Shown here in pieces: positions 1 to 6,389 of a stretch of DNA of 6,792 bases (position 1 is the first letter of the stretch; every line of letters starts with the position of its first letter). This stretch comes from Planctomycetota bacterium (GTDB taxonomy: Bacteria; Planctomycetota; Phycisphaerae; SM23-33): positions 1-6,792 of the forward strand of contig QNCB01000071.1 in the NCBI GenBank assembly GCA_003644335.1, in the 5' to 3' direction. The translations under genes and the position numbers were made by a program. The notes below the pieces were generated by a model. The model did no database searches. It was not told the origin of the DNA and saw nothing but the letters and a program-made list of their open reading frames with translations.

Positions 1-3000
1 AGGCCAAACTCCGGGCGGTCTTTGCGGTAGGCGCCCACAACGGGGTCCACGAATCGCCTGGCATAGTCGATCGCGCCCCACCTCATGCAGTCGTACGCGC
101 GCACGGCGACATCTCGGCGGGATGTTTCCCCGAGTTCGCCAAGCTCGCCCATTGCTTTGCAGAGCAAGTCTCGCAGCCGGCCTGGCAGGGGCGATTTCTT
201 GCCGTACCGCCTGGTGGTGTAGCGACATTTCTCGTCGAGGGTTTCCCGCCAGGTGAGTTTTTGCGGCGCGCCGCGGAAAAGTTCCGGGCTTTCCACCAGC
301 TTGCGACCCATGTTAAACGCGTAGAGATTTTTGCGGAAGTCTACTTTGATAGCGTCTTTGATAGCCCAGGCCATGGCGTGCATCGAGACGGGGATTAAGC
401 CGTGCTGAAACGCGTAGCCCAGCATCATGATGTTGGCGTAGATTTTCCCGCCCAGGTATTTTTCGCAGATTCTCGAAATGTTCCGAGCCAGGAAGTAGTC
501 CTCGCGCGTGTGGGCTTTTATAAACTCCGCCAGCTCGTCCGGGTCGTAGTCAGCCTGGCCCATTAGGCCTGGGATGGTCGCTATTTTGTCGGTGTTTATG
601 ACAGCTGCGGTTTTTGCGGGGTCTACGACTCGGCTACGGTTGGCCGGGTCGAGCGTACGGGCAGCTTCAAGGATATCCACGCCCAGCAGCAGGTCAGCCT
701 GGCCATGCGACATGACGGATGTGATAGGCTGATTCGAGATATTATAGACAACCTGGCTGACGACGCCGCCGTTACGGATGGCTAGGCCTTTCTTGTCCAG
801 GAACAGGACGCTGTACCCTTCCTTGTGGCCTGCCCGCACGACGATGCTCGTCGCTACGCCGATGCCCATGCCGCCCACTCCCGTCAGACAGCATCGCCAA
901 AGCTCGCCGACGCTGCGCTTGCGAGGCTCGGGAATGTCCTCCAGCCCGAGTTCCGGCACGAGCGACCGGGCGGGCCTTTTTCGGCGGATGGTAATTCGCT
1001 CGAACGCGTCGCAGGCGCCGACCCGTTGGCAGGCGCCGTCGTTGACGCACCAGCTAAGGTCGGTGTCCATCTTCAGGCCATAGTCTGTCGGTACATGTCG
1101 CAAACCCGGGCATCCCGTCATCTCCGCACAGGCCAGGCAGAAGCGGCAGATGTCTTTGTTGATGTTCGAATATTCCTTCGCGGGCAGATAGCCCTGCTGC
1201 CCGACGATCTGTCGTTCCTCGCGTCGTTGTCGTCGGCTGGCCATGATGCCGCATTCCTTCTCCGCGATGATTAGCTTCACGCCGGGGGCTAGGAATGTTT
1301 TCTCCAGCAAATCACGGTATTCACCTCGCAACTCCGGGTTTACACGAACAACGCTAGCGTCGGTGCCCTCGGTCAGGCCTCGGACGATGCTCTCGATATC
1401 TTGTCGGGCGGTCGGGTTGCCCAGAATGTCGTAGTCCACACCAGGCGTTGGCTGATGGCCTGTCATGGCGGTGGTGCTGTTGTCCAGAATTATAAAGGTT
1501 ATGTCCTGCCCAAGTTTGACAGCCTGACTGATAGCAAGCTGGCCCGAGTGGAAAAACGTCGAGTCGCCCATGAAGACGGCTTCTTTGTTCGGCACGAACG
1601 GGTCCGTGCCGCTGCCGGTGGCGCCCCCCACTCCCATGCCGGAAAAGTCATGCATCAGCTCGGTATTGGGAGGGAACATCAGCATCGTATAGCAGCCACA
1701 GTCGCCATGGAAGATCATATCGACCGGGCCTGTGCGATATTTCCGCCTCATGTAGTGCGGATTCATCAGCTTGCGTTTGATATCGAGACATAAGCTGGCA
1801 GAGTCCCGGTGCGGACAGCCCGGACAGAAACTGGGCAGCCTTTTTGGCAGCATACCGTCTGGCACGTCCACACGCTCGGTCGCTTGTATCCGGGCTAGCT
1901 GGGTTTGGAGATTCGATATTTTCGCGGGCGTGATCTGGCTGGTGGCCCCGGCCTGGCTGGATGTCAACTTCGCTATGAGCGGGCCTATGATTTCCATCAC
2001 GCGCGACGGGCTCAGTCCGCTGTCGGACGGCACAGCTGGCAGACCAACCGGAAATTTTTTGCCGAACAGCTCGACGTCTCGCAATGGGCTATTCGCCTCG
2101 CTTGCCTCGCGAGCAATGACCTGGGCGATCTGCTCCTCCATGAACCCACGGCGTTCCTCGATAACGACGATGCGCCTGCACTGACCGGCTAATTCTTCAA
2201 CCATTTGCGGATCGACGGGGTAACTTAGGCCAAGTTTGAGAATCGGCACATCGCCTAAAACACCCAGCTCATGCAAGGCCTGGACGAGATAGTCGTGTCC
2301 CAGTCCAGCTGCGACAAAACCTATCTCCGCCCGCTGACCTGACTTGGCGGGATGTTCGATTTTGTTCAAGCCACACTCGCGGGCGATAGCCATCGCCCGG
2401 GCAAATCGCCCGACAAAAGACGCCTCCTGCCAACATGTCCTGGGCGGCAGGAGCACCCGCTTGTCCAGGTTTATCGAAGCGGTAGCCAGGTCGAATTTTT
2501 GCAGCATGTTGTTGCGTGGAAACTGGTTTGGTTTGCAGATAACCGTCCCGCCCCCGTCAGCCAGGTTCGTCGGCAGGAGGTAGCTGACGTATAACTCGCT
2601 TTGGCCCGAAAGCTTGAACGACAGGTCGATGAAGTCTTTGACTTCCTGCTGGTTTGACGGCTCGACGACGGGCATGAACAGGTGCTTCGAGAGGTACCTG
2701 CTGTCGGCGGGGACCTGGGTCGAGTCGCACCACGGGTCGTCGCCGCAGACTACTATCACCCCGCCCTGTCGGTGTGCCCCGGCCAGGTTGCCCAGGGCCA
2801 GGGCGTCAGCTGCGACATGCAAGCCTACGCTTTTCATAGCTATCAGTACCCGGGTGGGCAAAACCTGCGTGCCGTTGACCATGGCCGCCGAGAGAGCTTC
2901 GTTGTTGTTGATAACCGCCCGGACGCCCTTTTCGCGCAGCAGCTCAGTCAACACGCTGAGCGAGTCGAAATAGCCCGCGATCGGGCTACCCGGATAACCG

Positions 3001-3110
3001 CCCAGCAGGTGCACCCCGCCGGTAGCTTCCAGCGCGCCCTTTACCAGCAACTCGTTGCCGGTGAATATCTCGGGCCCAGCTTCGGTAAGAAATCTACGCT
3101 CGGTCTTCAT
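1..3110 (-). CDS. Indolepyruvate ferredoxin oxidoreductase, fused single-chain form (C-terminus beyond the left edge)
   Basis: The enzyme oxidatively decarboxylates aryl pyruvates such as indolepyruvate to aryl-acetyl-CoA, using thiamine diphosphate, CoA and ferredoxin, in the cytoplasm. Translating the minus strand from the ATG at 3110 gives 1036 open codons to the edge. Visible in order: a 2-oxoacid oxidoreductase N-terminal domain with GGYPGSPIAGYF (37-48); a second domain (about 260-345); FCPGCPHR (428-435) and the TPP region GDSTFFHSGQ (515-524) through DNSTTAMTGHQ (543-553); cysteines C655, C658, C661, C667, C688, C694 and C700 for iron-sulfur binding; then the gamma-type domain starting GVGGMGIGVATS (744-755); and a tail from about 950. 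In archaea IorA and IorB are separate; here both parts are in one chain, as in the fused proteobacterial family of roughly 1,150-1,190 residues, so about 100 or more residues are probably missing. An in-frame ATG at 3119 is an alternative start. Neither has a Shine-Dalgarno site. The substrate is inferred from family resemblance; another aryl or branched 2-oxoacid is possible. Confidence 0.93.
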   Translation of the reverse strand, partial: MKTERRFLTEAGPEIFTGNELLVKGALEATGGVHLLGGYPGSPIAGYFDSLSVLTELLREKGVRAVINNNEALSAAMVNGTQVLPTRVLIAMKSVGLHVAADALALGNLAGAHRQGGVIVVCGDDPWCDSTQVPADSRYLSKHLFMPVVEPSNQQEVKDFIDLSFKLSGQSELYVSYLLPTNLADGGGTVICKPNQFPRNNMLQKFDLATASINLDKRVLLPPRTCWQEASFVGRFARAMAIARECGLNKIEHPAKSGQRAEIGFVAAGLGHDYLVQALHELGVLGDVPILKLGLSYPVDPQMVEELAGQCRRIVVIEERRGFMEEQIAQVIAREASEANSPLRDVELFGKKFPVGLPAVPSDSGLSPSRVMEIIGPLIAKLTSSQAGATSQITPAKISNLQTQLARIQATERVDVPDGMLPKRLPSFCPGCPHRDSASLCLDIKRKLMNPHYMRRKYRTGPVDMIFHGDCGCYTMLMFPPNTELMHDFSGMGVGGATGSGTDPFVPNKEAVFMGDSTFFHSGQLAISQAVKLGQDITFIILDNSTTAMTGHQPTPGVDYDILGNPTARQDIESIVRGLTEGTDASVVRVNPELRGEYRDLLEKTFLAPGVKLIIAEKECGIMASRRQRREERQIVGQQGYLPAKEYSNINKDICRFCLACAEMTGCPGLRHVPTDYGLKMDTDLSWCVNDGACQRVGACDAFERITIRRKRPARSLVPELGLEDIPEPRKRSVGELWRCCLTGVGGMGIGVATSIVVRAGHKEGYSVLFLDKKGLAIRNGGVVSQVVYNISNQPITSVMSHGQADLLLGVDILEAARTLDPANRSRVVDPAKTAAVINTDKIATIPGLMGQADYDPDELAEFIKAHTREDYFLARNISRICEKYLGGKIYANIMMLGYAFQHGLIPVSMHAMAWAIKDAIKVDFRKNLYAFNMGRKLVESPELFRGAPQKLTWRETLDEKCRYTTRRYGKKSPLPGRLRDLLCKAMGELGELGETSRRDVAVRAYDCMRWGAIDYARRFVDPVVGAYRKDRPEFG

Positions 3111-3117
3111 CCGCAAC

Positions 3118-3123
3118 ATTGTA
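3118..3123 (-). promoter_or_regulatory. Possible -10 box (TACAAT) for the oxidoreductase gene
   Basis: TACAAT reads on the minus strand, followed by seven bases (GTTGCGG) and then the ATG at 3110. At normal sigma-70 spacing, transcription would begin at or next to that A, giving a leaderless mRNA, which fits the lack of a Shine-Dalgarno site. The best -35 match, TGGACT (3139-3144), is only 15 bases upstream and imperfect, so this is a weak call. If real, it excludes the ATG at 3119, which overlaps the box. Confidence 0.25.
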
Positions 3124-3155
3124 CGCAAATCGGCTGTGAGTCCATAGCATTTTTT

Positions 3156-3259
3156 GGATTTCGGATTTTGGATTTTTGATTTCGGATTGGGCTTGGCTCA
3201 TTTGTTGGATATTGGTCATTGGGCATTGGATATTTCTTCGTCATTTGAAATTCGTTATT
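3156..3259. repeat. AT-rich degenerate heptad repeat filling the divergent intergenic region
   Basis: The triplet ATT recurs every seven bases in three phase blocks: at 3158, 3165, 3172, 3179, 3186 and 3200 (one unit degenerate at 3193); at 3211, 3218, 3225 and 3232; and at 3243, 3250 and 3257. Units include GGATTTC, GGATTTT, GGATTGG, then TTGGATA, TTGGTCA, TTGGGCA, TTGGATA. The stretch is much more AT-rich than the flanking genes and its translations are low-complexity. Heptad spacers of this look occur between genes in planctomycetes and some other environmental bacteria, as far as I recall. The rest of the gap, to 3306, holds related ATCGATTTCG-like words but no further regular spacing and no gene. 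Confidence 0.7.
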
Positions 3260-3306
3260 GATTCGGCATCGATTTCGATAGCGATTTCGGGTAGTCTGAC
3301 CTGGGT

Positions 3307-5310
3307 ATGACTTTTGCGACGCCCATATTATTGGTAGGCCTGGCTGCTGCAGCCTTGCCGTTGGTGCTGCACCTTGTTTCGCGAGTTCGGGCAAGGCAGG
3401 AGGAGTTTCCCACCTTGCGATTTCTCCGCATTAGTCTGGTTAAGACAGCCAGGCGACGCAAGGTGCGAAATTGGTTTTTGCTTTTGCTGCGGTCGCTTCT
3501 GTTGGCGGTTTTGGCCCTGGCGGTGGCAGAGCCTCTCTCGCGAGCGACAGGCTGGTTCGCCAGCGAAGGCCAAGCGGTCGCTATCGTACTAGACGACAGC
3601 TATTCCCAGGCGACAGCTTCAGCTGAAAACAAAAATTCGCCAAGCCGATTCGCTCGGGCCCGGGCTGATATCGAGTCGCTGCTGGGCGGCAAGGACAAGC
3701 CTGCTCTGGCGTCGCTGTTGAAAACGTGCGACACGCACCCGCCAAAACCCCTGACCGCCCAGCTTGACGCTATCCGCAAAACTCTCGCCCAGGCCCGCAC
3801 TCAGCCAGGCCTGTCGTCATTGGCCCGGTCGGTTGCCCAGGCTATCGAACTGCTGGAGAAACAAAGCAACCCACAACATGCGATTTATATTTTCAGCGAC
3901 CTGCAAAAGCTCAGCTTCGACCCGCTAACGAAGCTCGATGCCCTTGCCCGCGCGAAGGATATCCCTATTTTTATAGTCGATTCCAGCCAGGGCGTCGTGG
4001 ACAACGTAGGCATCACGTCGCTGGAGACCCAAGGCGACGCGATAGTCGACGGGCAAGTGAAGTTTGTCGCGACGCTGCGAAACTCCTCGCCCAGGCCTAA
4101 GCGGGCAGAGGTGCTTTTCAGTGTCTTTAACAAGAGCAAGCCCAGCGACAGCAAGGCTGAAGTGCAAGCCCGGGCGGTGCGGAACCTCGCCCCAGCTGGA
4201 GAGCCTGGCGATGTAGTGAAGGTGGTTTTCGAACATAAGTTTGGCACCGCTGGACTTGTCAGTGGGCAGGTGTCGCTGAGCCGGTCTGATGATTTGCTGG
4301 TCGACAATATTCGAAAATTTCGCCTGGCAGTCAGGCCTCGCTCGCGGGCGCTGATCGTAAGCAATAGCCAAAATGGGCAAGGGAGTATTTCGCCCGGAGA
4401 CGTGCTGGCCCTGGCGTTGGATTGGCGGGACGAGCAGCACCGCGACAAGCCCTGGCCTATCCATGTAGCCAGGCTTGAGGCGACAAAGTTTTCGCCCGAG
4501 AGTTTCAAGAATATCGACGCGGCGTTTTTCTGCGACGTCCCAACCTTCACCGACGCCCAGGCCCGGGCGATGGGACAGTTTGTCAGCCGGGGCGGAGCAG
4601 CTGTTTTTTTCCTCGGGCCAAATGTTCAGCCCGCCAACTACAACCGCCTGCTGGGCAGGGCTGGCGCAGGCCTGCTGCCGGGCCCGCTAGGCCAGGCCAT
4701 CGGCTTGGTCGGCCCGGAAGCTCCCGCCCAGATCGTCGAAAAAATGGACATCGCCCATCCGCTGCTGGCGGGGCTTTTCGACAGCCTGTCGGAATATCCC
4801 GCGGTGTGGGTGCAGCGGTATTTTCCGCTGAGGGATCCGGAGAAACTCCCGCCGTCATGGCAGGTGTTGATGCAACTGCCCGCGGGTCAGCCTTTGTTGC
4901 TCCAGCGAGAAGTGCAAGCCGGGCGGGTGCTCTGGTGCCTGACGAGCGCCGCGCCGAAGTGGTCGTCTCTGCCCCTGGCCAGCATCTTCCCGCCGATGAT
5001 GATACGCCAAACCTTGCGAGCAAACGCAACGCGGCCAGACCAGCCCGCCAGCCCAGGGCCAGCCAATCCCTTCGGGCCGGAGAGCAACCTGGCTGCCTGC
5101 CCGCCCGAGCAACTGCTAGCCGCCCTGCACAAACAAGGCCTCTCAAAGGTGTTCATAGGCCCGAGCCTGTCAGATGTGCGGGCGATGGCGAGCGAAGAAT
5201 CTCGCGGGCGAAACTGGTGGGACGTACTTATCGCAGCGGTGATACTGCTGCTGGTGCTCGAAGCCGTCCTGGCCAACCGTCGAGTCGAAGAACACAAAGA
5301 TAAAAAGTAG
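3307..5310 (+). CDS. BatA-type membrane protein with a von Willebrand A-like domain and a C-terminal membrane anchor
   Basis: A complete 667-residue protein. The N-terminus matches the BatA (aerotolerance regulator) two-helix module: a first helix at about 5-23, a basic loop with FPTLRFLR (34-41) and KTARRRKVRN (46-55), and a second helix at about 56-74. A VWA-like domain follows (about 88-225), with the metal-site motif DDSYS (96-100) and a later FSDLQ (196-200). Residues about 230-345 look like a beta-rich linker domain. From about 345 comes an alpha/beta domain of glutamine-amidotransferase-like fold (ALIVSN, AFFCDVPTFTDAQ, RGGAAVFFLGP). A third helix at about 638-656 is followed by a charged tail. 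It probably sits in the inner membrane; Bat proteins have been linked to MoxR ATPases and envelope or stress functions, but the role here is unknown. The start is well fixed: an in-frame TAG lies at 3292-3294 and this is the first ATG. No clear Shine-Dalgarno. It is divergent from the oxidoreductase gene, and no MoxR or DUF58 partner lies in the window. Confidence 0.9.
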   Translation: MTFATPILLVGLAAAALPLVLHLVSRVRARQEEFPTLRFLRISLVKTARRRKVRNWFLLLLRSLLLAVLALAVAEPLSRATGWFASEGQAVAIVLDDSYSQATASAENKNSPSRFARARADIESLLGGKDKPALASLLKTCDTHPPKPLTAQLDAIRKTLAQARTQPGLSSLARSVAQAIELLEKQSNPQHAIYIFSDLQKLSFDPLTKLDALARAKDIPIFIVDSSQGVVDNVGITSLETQGDAIVDGQVKFVATLRNSSPRPKRAEVLFSVFNKSKPSDSKAEVQARAVRNLAPAGEPGDVVKVVFEHKFGTAGLVSGQVSLSRSDDLLVDNIRKFRLAVRPRSRALIVSNSQNGQGSISPGDVLALALDWRDEQHRDKPWPIHVARLEATKFSPESFKNIDAAFFCDVPTFTDAQARAMGQFVSRGGAAVFFLGPNVQPANYNRLLGRAGAGLLPGPLGQAIGLVGPEAPAQIVEKMDIAHPLLAGLFDSLSEYPAVWVQRYFPLRDPEKLPPSWQVLMQLPAGQPLLLQREVQAGRVLWCLTSAAPKWSSLPLASIFPPMMIRQTLRANATRPDQPASPGPANPFGPESNLAACPPEQLLAALHKQGLSKVFIGPSLSDVRAMASEESRGRNWWDVLIAAVILLLVLEAVLANRRVEEHKDKK

Positions 5311-5407
5311 TCGGTAGTCAGTAAAAGCAAAAACGGCAGCTCGAATGACACGATTTTTTGTTTTTCTTCCACAGCCATCCCACCACTGGCAGGCGAGATG
5401 GACAGTC

Positions 5408-5452
5408 GCTCCGTAGCCACTGTCTTGATGGCTAAGGCGGTTGCTACGGAGC
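5408..5452. repeat. Palindromic repeat with GCTCCGTAG stem, in the convergent gap
   Basis: GCTCCGTAGC (5408-5417) pairs perfectly with GCTACGGAGC (5443-5452), and the stem continues with A-T and C-G pairs after one mismatch. The loop is about 17 bases (5422-5438). It lies 14 bases past the stop of the PEP-CTERM gene and 97 bases past the stop of the BatA-type gene, so it could end or protect both convergent transcripts. There is no T-run directly after the stem on the plus side; on the minus side none follows either, so it is not a textbook rho-independent terminator. The rest of 5311-5466 holds no gene, only an AT-rich patch with a T-run (5353-5366). Confidence 0.7.
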
Positions 5453-5466
5453 TAAAAATTTACGGC

Positions 5467-5853
5467 CTACCTGCGTCTGCGACGGATAAGTGCCATCACT
5501 CCGCCAAGCCCCAGCAGCGTCATCGTAGCTGGTTCGGGGACAACCGCATGGCTGATGAAAATATCAGTCCCGCCGCCATGGTGGTCAGAGCTTTCCCAGA
5601 AAAACAGGATTGGAGTCTCATCATCAAAGGCAGAATCAAAAGGATCGATACCGGTGCAAATCAAATAATCAGCCCAGCCATTACCGTTGGACATCACATA
5701 GAGTTTTTTGAGTACAAGGGCAGGGTCGAGATTGGCAATAGTCGCTCCGCCACTGAAACTCGACCCCGTGCGATTTTGGGTGCTCGAGTCAAGATTATTT
5801 GTCCACGGATCGTTTCGAATATCCGGGGTGGGGGTGAATGGGTCGTAATTCAC
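5467..5853 (-). CDS. PEP-CTERM sorting-signal protein, probably an N-terminally truncated remnant
   Basis: The C-terminus is a textbook PEP-CTERM tail: VPEPATM (105-111), a short hydrophobic helix (about 109-123) and five arginines (124-128) before the TAG. Such tails send exported proteins to the exosortase (EpsH/XrtA-type) system, which is thought to cleave at the motif. The preceding 100 residues are rich in D, N, G, S, T and aromatics, like a secreted beta-rich domain, but I do not recognise a family. The listed start is a GTG with no Shine-Dalgarno site and no signal peptide follows it, although an exported protein needs one. The same frame stays open upstream to a TAG at 5953-5955, encoding plausible protein (LNTLNVV) until it enters the palindromic repeat at 5897. 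The original N-terminus was therefore probably lost to the repeat or to a frameshift, possibly at the seven-A run 5875-5881. It may be a pseudogene. Confidence 0.75.
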   Translation of the reverse strand: MNYDPFTPTPDIRNDPWTNNLDSSTQNRTGSSFSGGATIANLDPALVLKKLYVMSNGNGWADYLICTGIDPFDSAFDDETPILFFWESSDHHGGGTDIFISHAVVPEPATMTLLGLGGVMALIRRRRR

Positions 5854-5896
5854 GACAACATTGAGGGTGTTGAGAAAAAAAGACCGCCACGAACCA

Positions 5897-5962
5897 AGCT
5901 CCGTAGGAGCGACATCTTGAACTGTTCCAAAGCCAACACAAAGATGCCGCTCCTACGGAGCT
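5897..5962. repeat. REPIN-like inverted pair of REP units
   Basis: Two 22-base arms, 5897-5918 and 5941-5962, are reverse complements of each other with a single mismatch, separated by a 22-base loop. Each arm contains its own short palindrome, GCTCC-GTA-GGAGC (5898-5910, and the inverse at 5949-5961), next to a conserved GACATCTT or AAGATGCC head. A small palindrome with a conserved side sequence, doubled in inverted orientation, is the architecture of bacterial REP/REPIN elements mobilised by RAYT-type transposases. No such transposase is in the window. Confidence 0.8.
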
Positions 5963-5988
5963 AAACATCTCACAATCGTATTACTACA

Positions 5989-6010
5989 AAGATATCGCTC
6001 CTACGGAGCT
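5989..6010 (-). repeat. Single REP unit, third copy
   Basis: This 22-base unit matches the arm at 5941-5962 in the same orientation except for two adjacent bases (AT in place of GC, at 5994-5995). It includes the small palindrome GCTCCTACGGAGC at 5997-6009. Its start is 48 bases after that of the second arm. The spacer contains TTACTACAAAGAT, which I recall as a common flank of this repeat family. There is no inverted partner beyond 6010, so it is a singlet or half of a decayed pair. Confidence 0.75.
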
Positions 6011-6054
6011 GTGTGTCTATTCCATTTATAGATCATGGGATGGCTCAAGAAAAA

Positions 6055-6082
6055 CTGGATTCCCGCCTTCGCGGGAATGACA
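6055..6082. repeat. Short hairpin repeat of the CTGGATTCCCGC...GCGGGAATGACA type
   Basis: ATTCCCGC (6059-6066) and GCGGGAAT (6071-6078) form a perfect 8-bp stem with a CTTC loop. The flanks CTGG and GACA match a palindromic repeat found dispersed in intergenic regions of many unrelated bacteria, where it gives rise to spurious ORF translations rich in arginine and proline. It is a different family from the GCTCCGTAG elements next to it. Confidence 0.7.
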
Positions 6083-6245
6083 AGAAAAGAAAAAACACGG
6101 GCGATACGGAAAACCGTAGCCAGCGGAGTGGAGCGGGGATTTTGGCGGAGTGAAAAACGGTTTTTTGTGGCGACAATTGGCTTGAATTGCCGTTGTTATT
6201 GAAGTAGGATCTGCGTGCGAGTGTGTGCCCCCGGTTCGGGCTTGT

Positions 6246-6276
6246 GGCCTTTGTCGCATGGATTGCGACGTTGGCC
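6246..6276 (+). other. Possible leader hairpin upstream of the LEPR-motif gene
   Basis: GGCC (6246-6249) and GTCGC (6253-6257) can pair with GCGAC (6265-6269) and GGCC (6273-6276), around a seven-base loop and a 3x3 internal loop. It lies about 113 bases before the start codon. It matches no riboswitch I know and short stems like this can arise by chance. Confidence 0.25.
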
Positions 6277-6379
6277 GTCCGTTCCAACTGGCGGTGCGCG
6301 GGCGCGTGGTGTAGTTGAAGTGCTGTCTGATTGTTCGGGCACAGCAGGTGTTCGTCCTGGTCGGCTGGCGATTTTTGCT

Positions 6380-6384
6380 GGAGA
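6380..6384 (+). promoter_or_regulatory. Ribosome binding site of the LEPR-motif gene
   Basis: GGAGA ends five bases before the ATG at 6390 (GGAG to ATG spacing of six), a good Shine-Dalgarno position. It is the only clear one in the window and fixes the start, placing the sorting motif at residues 10-20. Confidence 0.7.
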
Positions 6385-6389
6385 AACAC

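Larger units (their letters stand above)
6083..6389. other. Non-coding stretch upstream of the LEPR-motif gene
   Basis: No convincing gene on either strand. The minus-strand open frames here pass through the hairpin repeat at 6055-6082 and give arginine/proline-rich junk. Contents: an A-rich patch (6082-6096); an 8-base inverted repeat AAAACCGT (6110-6117) with ACGGTTTT (6157-6164) followed by more Ts; a direct repeat GCGGAGTG (6123-6130 and 6145-6152); and a possible hairpin at 6246-6276. The GC-rich part from about 6210 is probably the 5' leader of the following gene. I could not identify a convincing promoter. Confidence 0.55.

Noticed and set aside
825..3179. Plus-strand open frames of up to 165 codons, and small minus-strand frames, across the left half
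   Set aside because: They are shadows of the long minus-strand oxidoreductase frame, which is continuous and full of family motifs.
3245..3273. TTGAAA (3245-3250) as a -35 box for the BatA-type gene
   Set aside because: At 17-base spacing the -10 position reads ATCGAT, a poor match, and AT-rich heptads give such hits by chance.
3107..3394. Minus-strand 95-codon frame across the intergenic gap
   Set aside because: It translates the heptad repeat into low-complexity sequence and overlaps the starts of both real genes.
4583..5146. Minus-strand 187-codon frame inside the BatA-type gene
   Set aside because: Composition is that of a GC-rich antisense shadow (Arg, Ala, Gly, Pro) with no motif.
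5398..5964. Plus-strand open frame of 188 codons over the PEP-CTERM gene
   Set aside because: It is antisense to the frame with a recognisable PEP-CTERM tail, reads through three palindromic repeat arms, and has no recognisable domain.
5897..6010. A CRISPR array
   Set aside because: Units are partly inverted, unequally spaced (arm starts 44 and 48 bases apart) and only three; the internal palindromes fit REP elements better.
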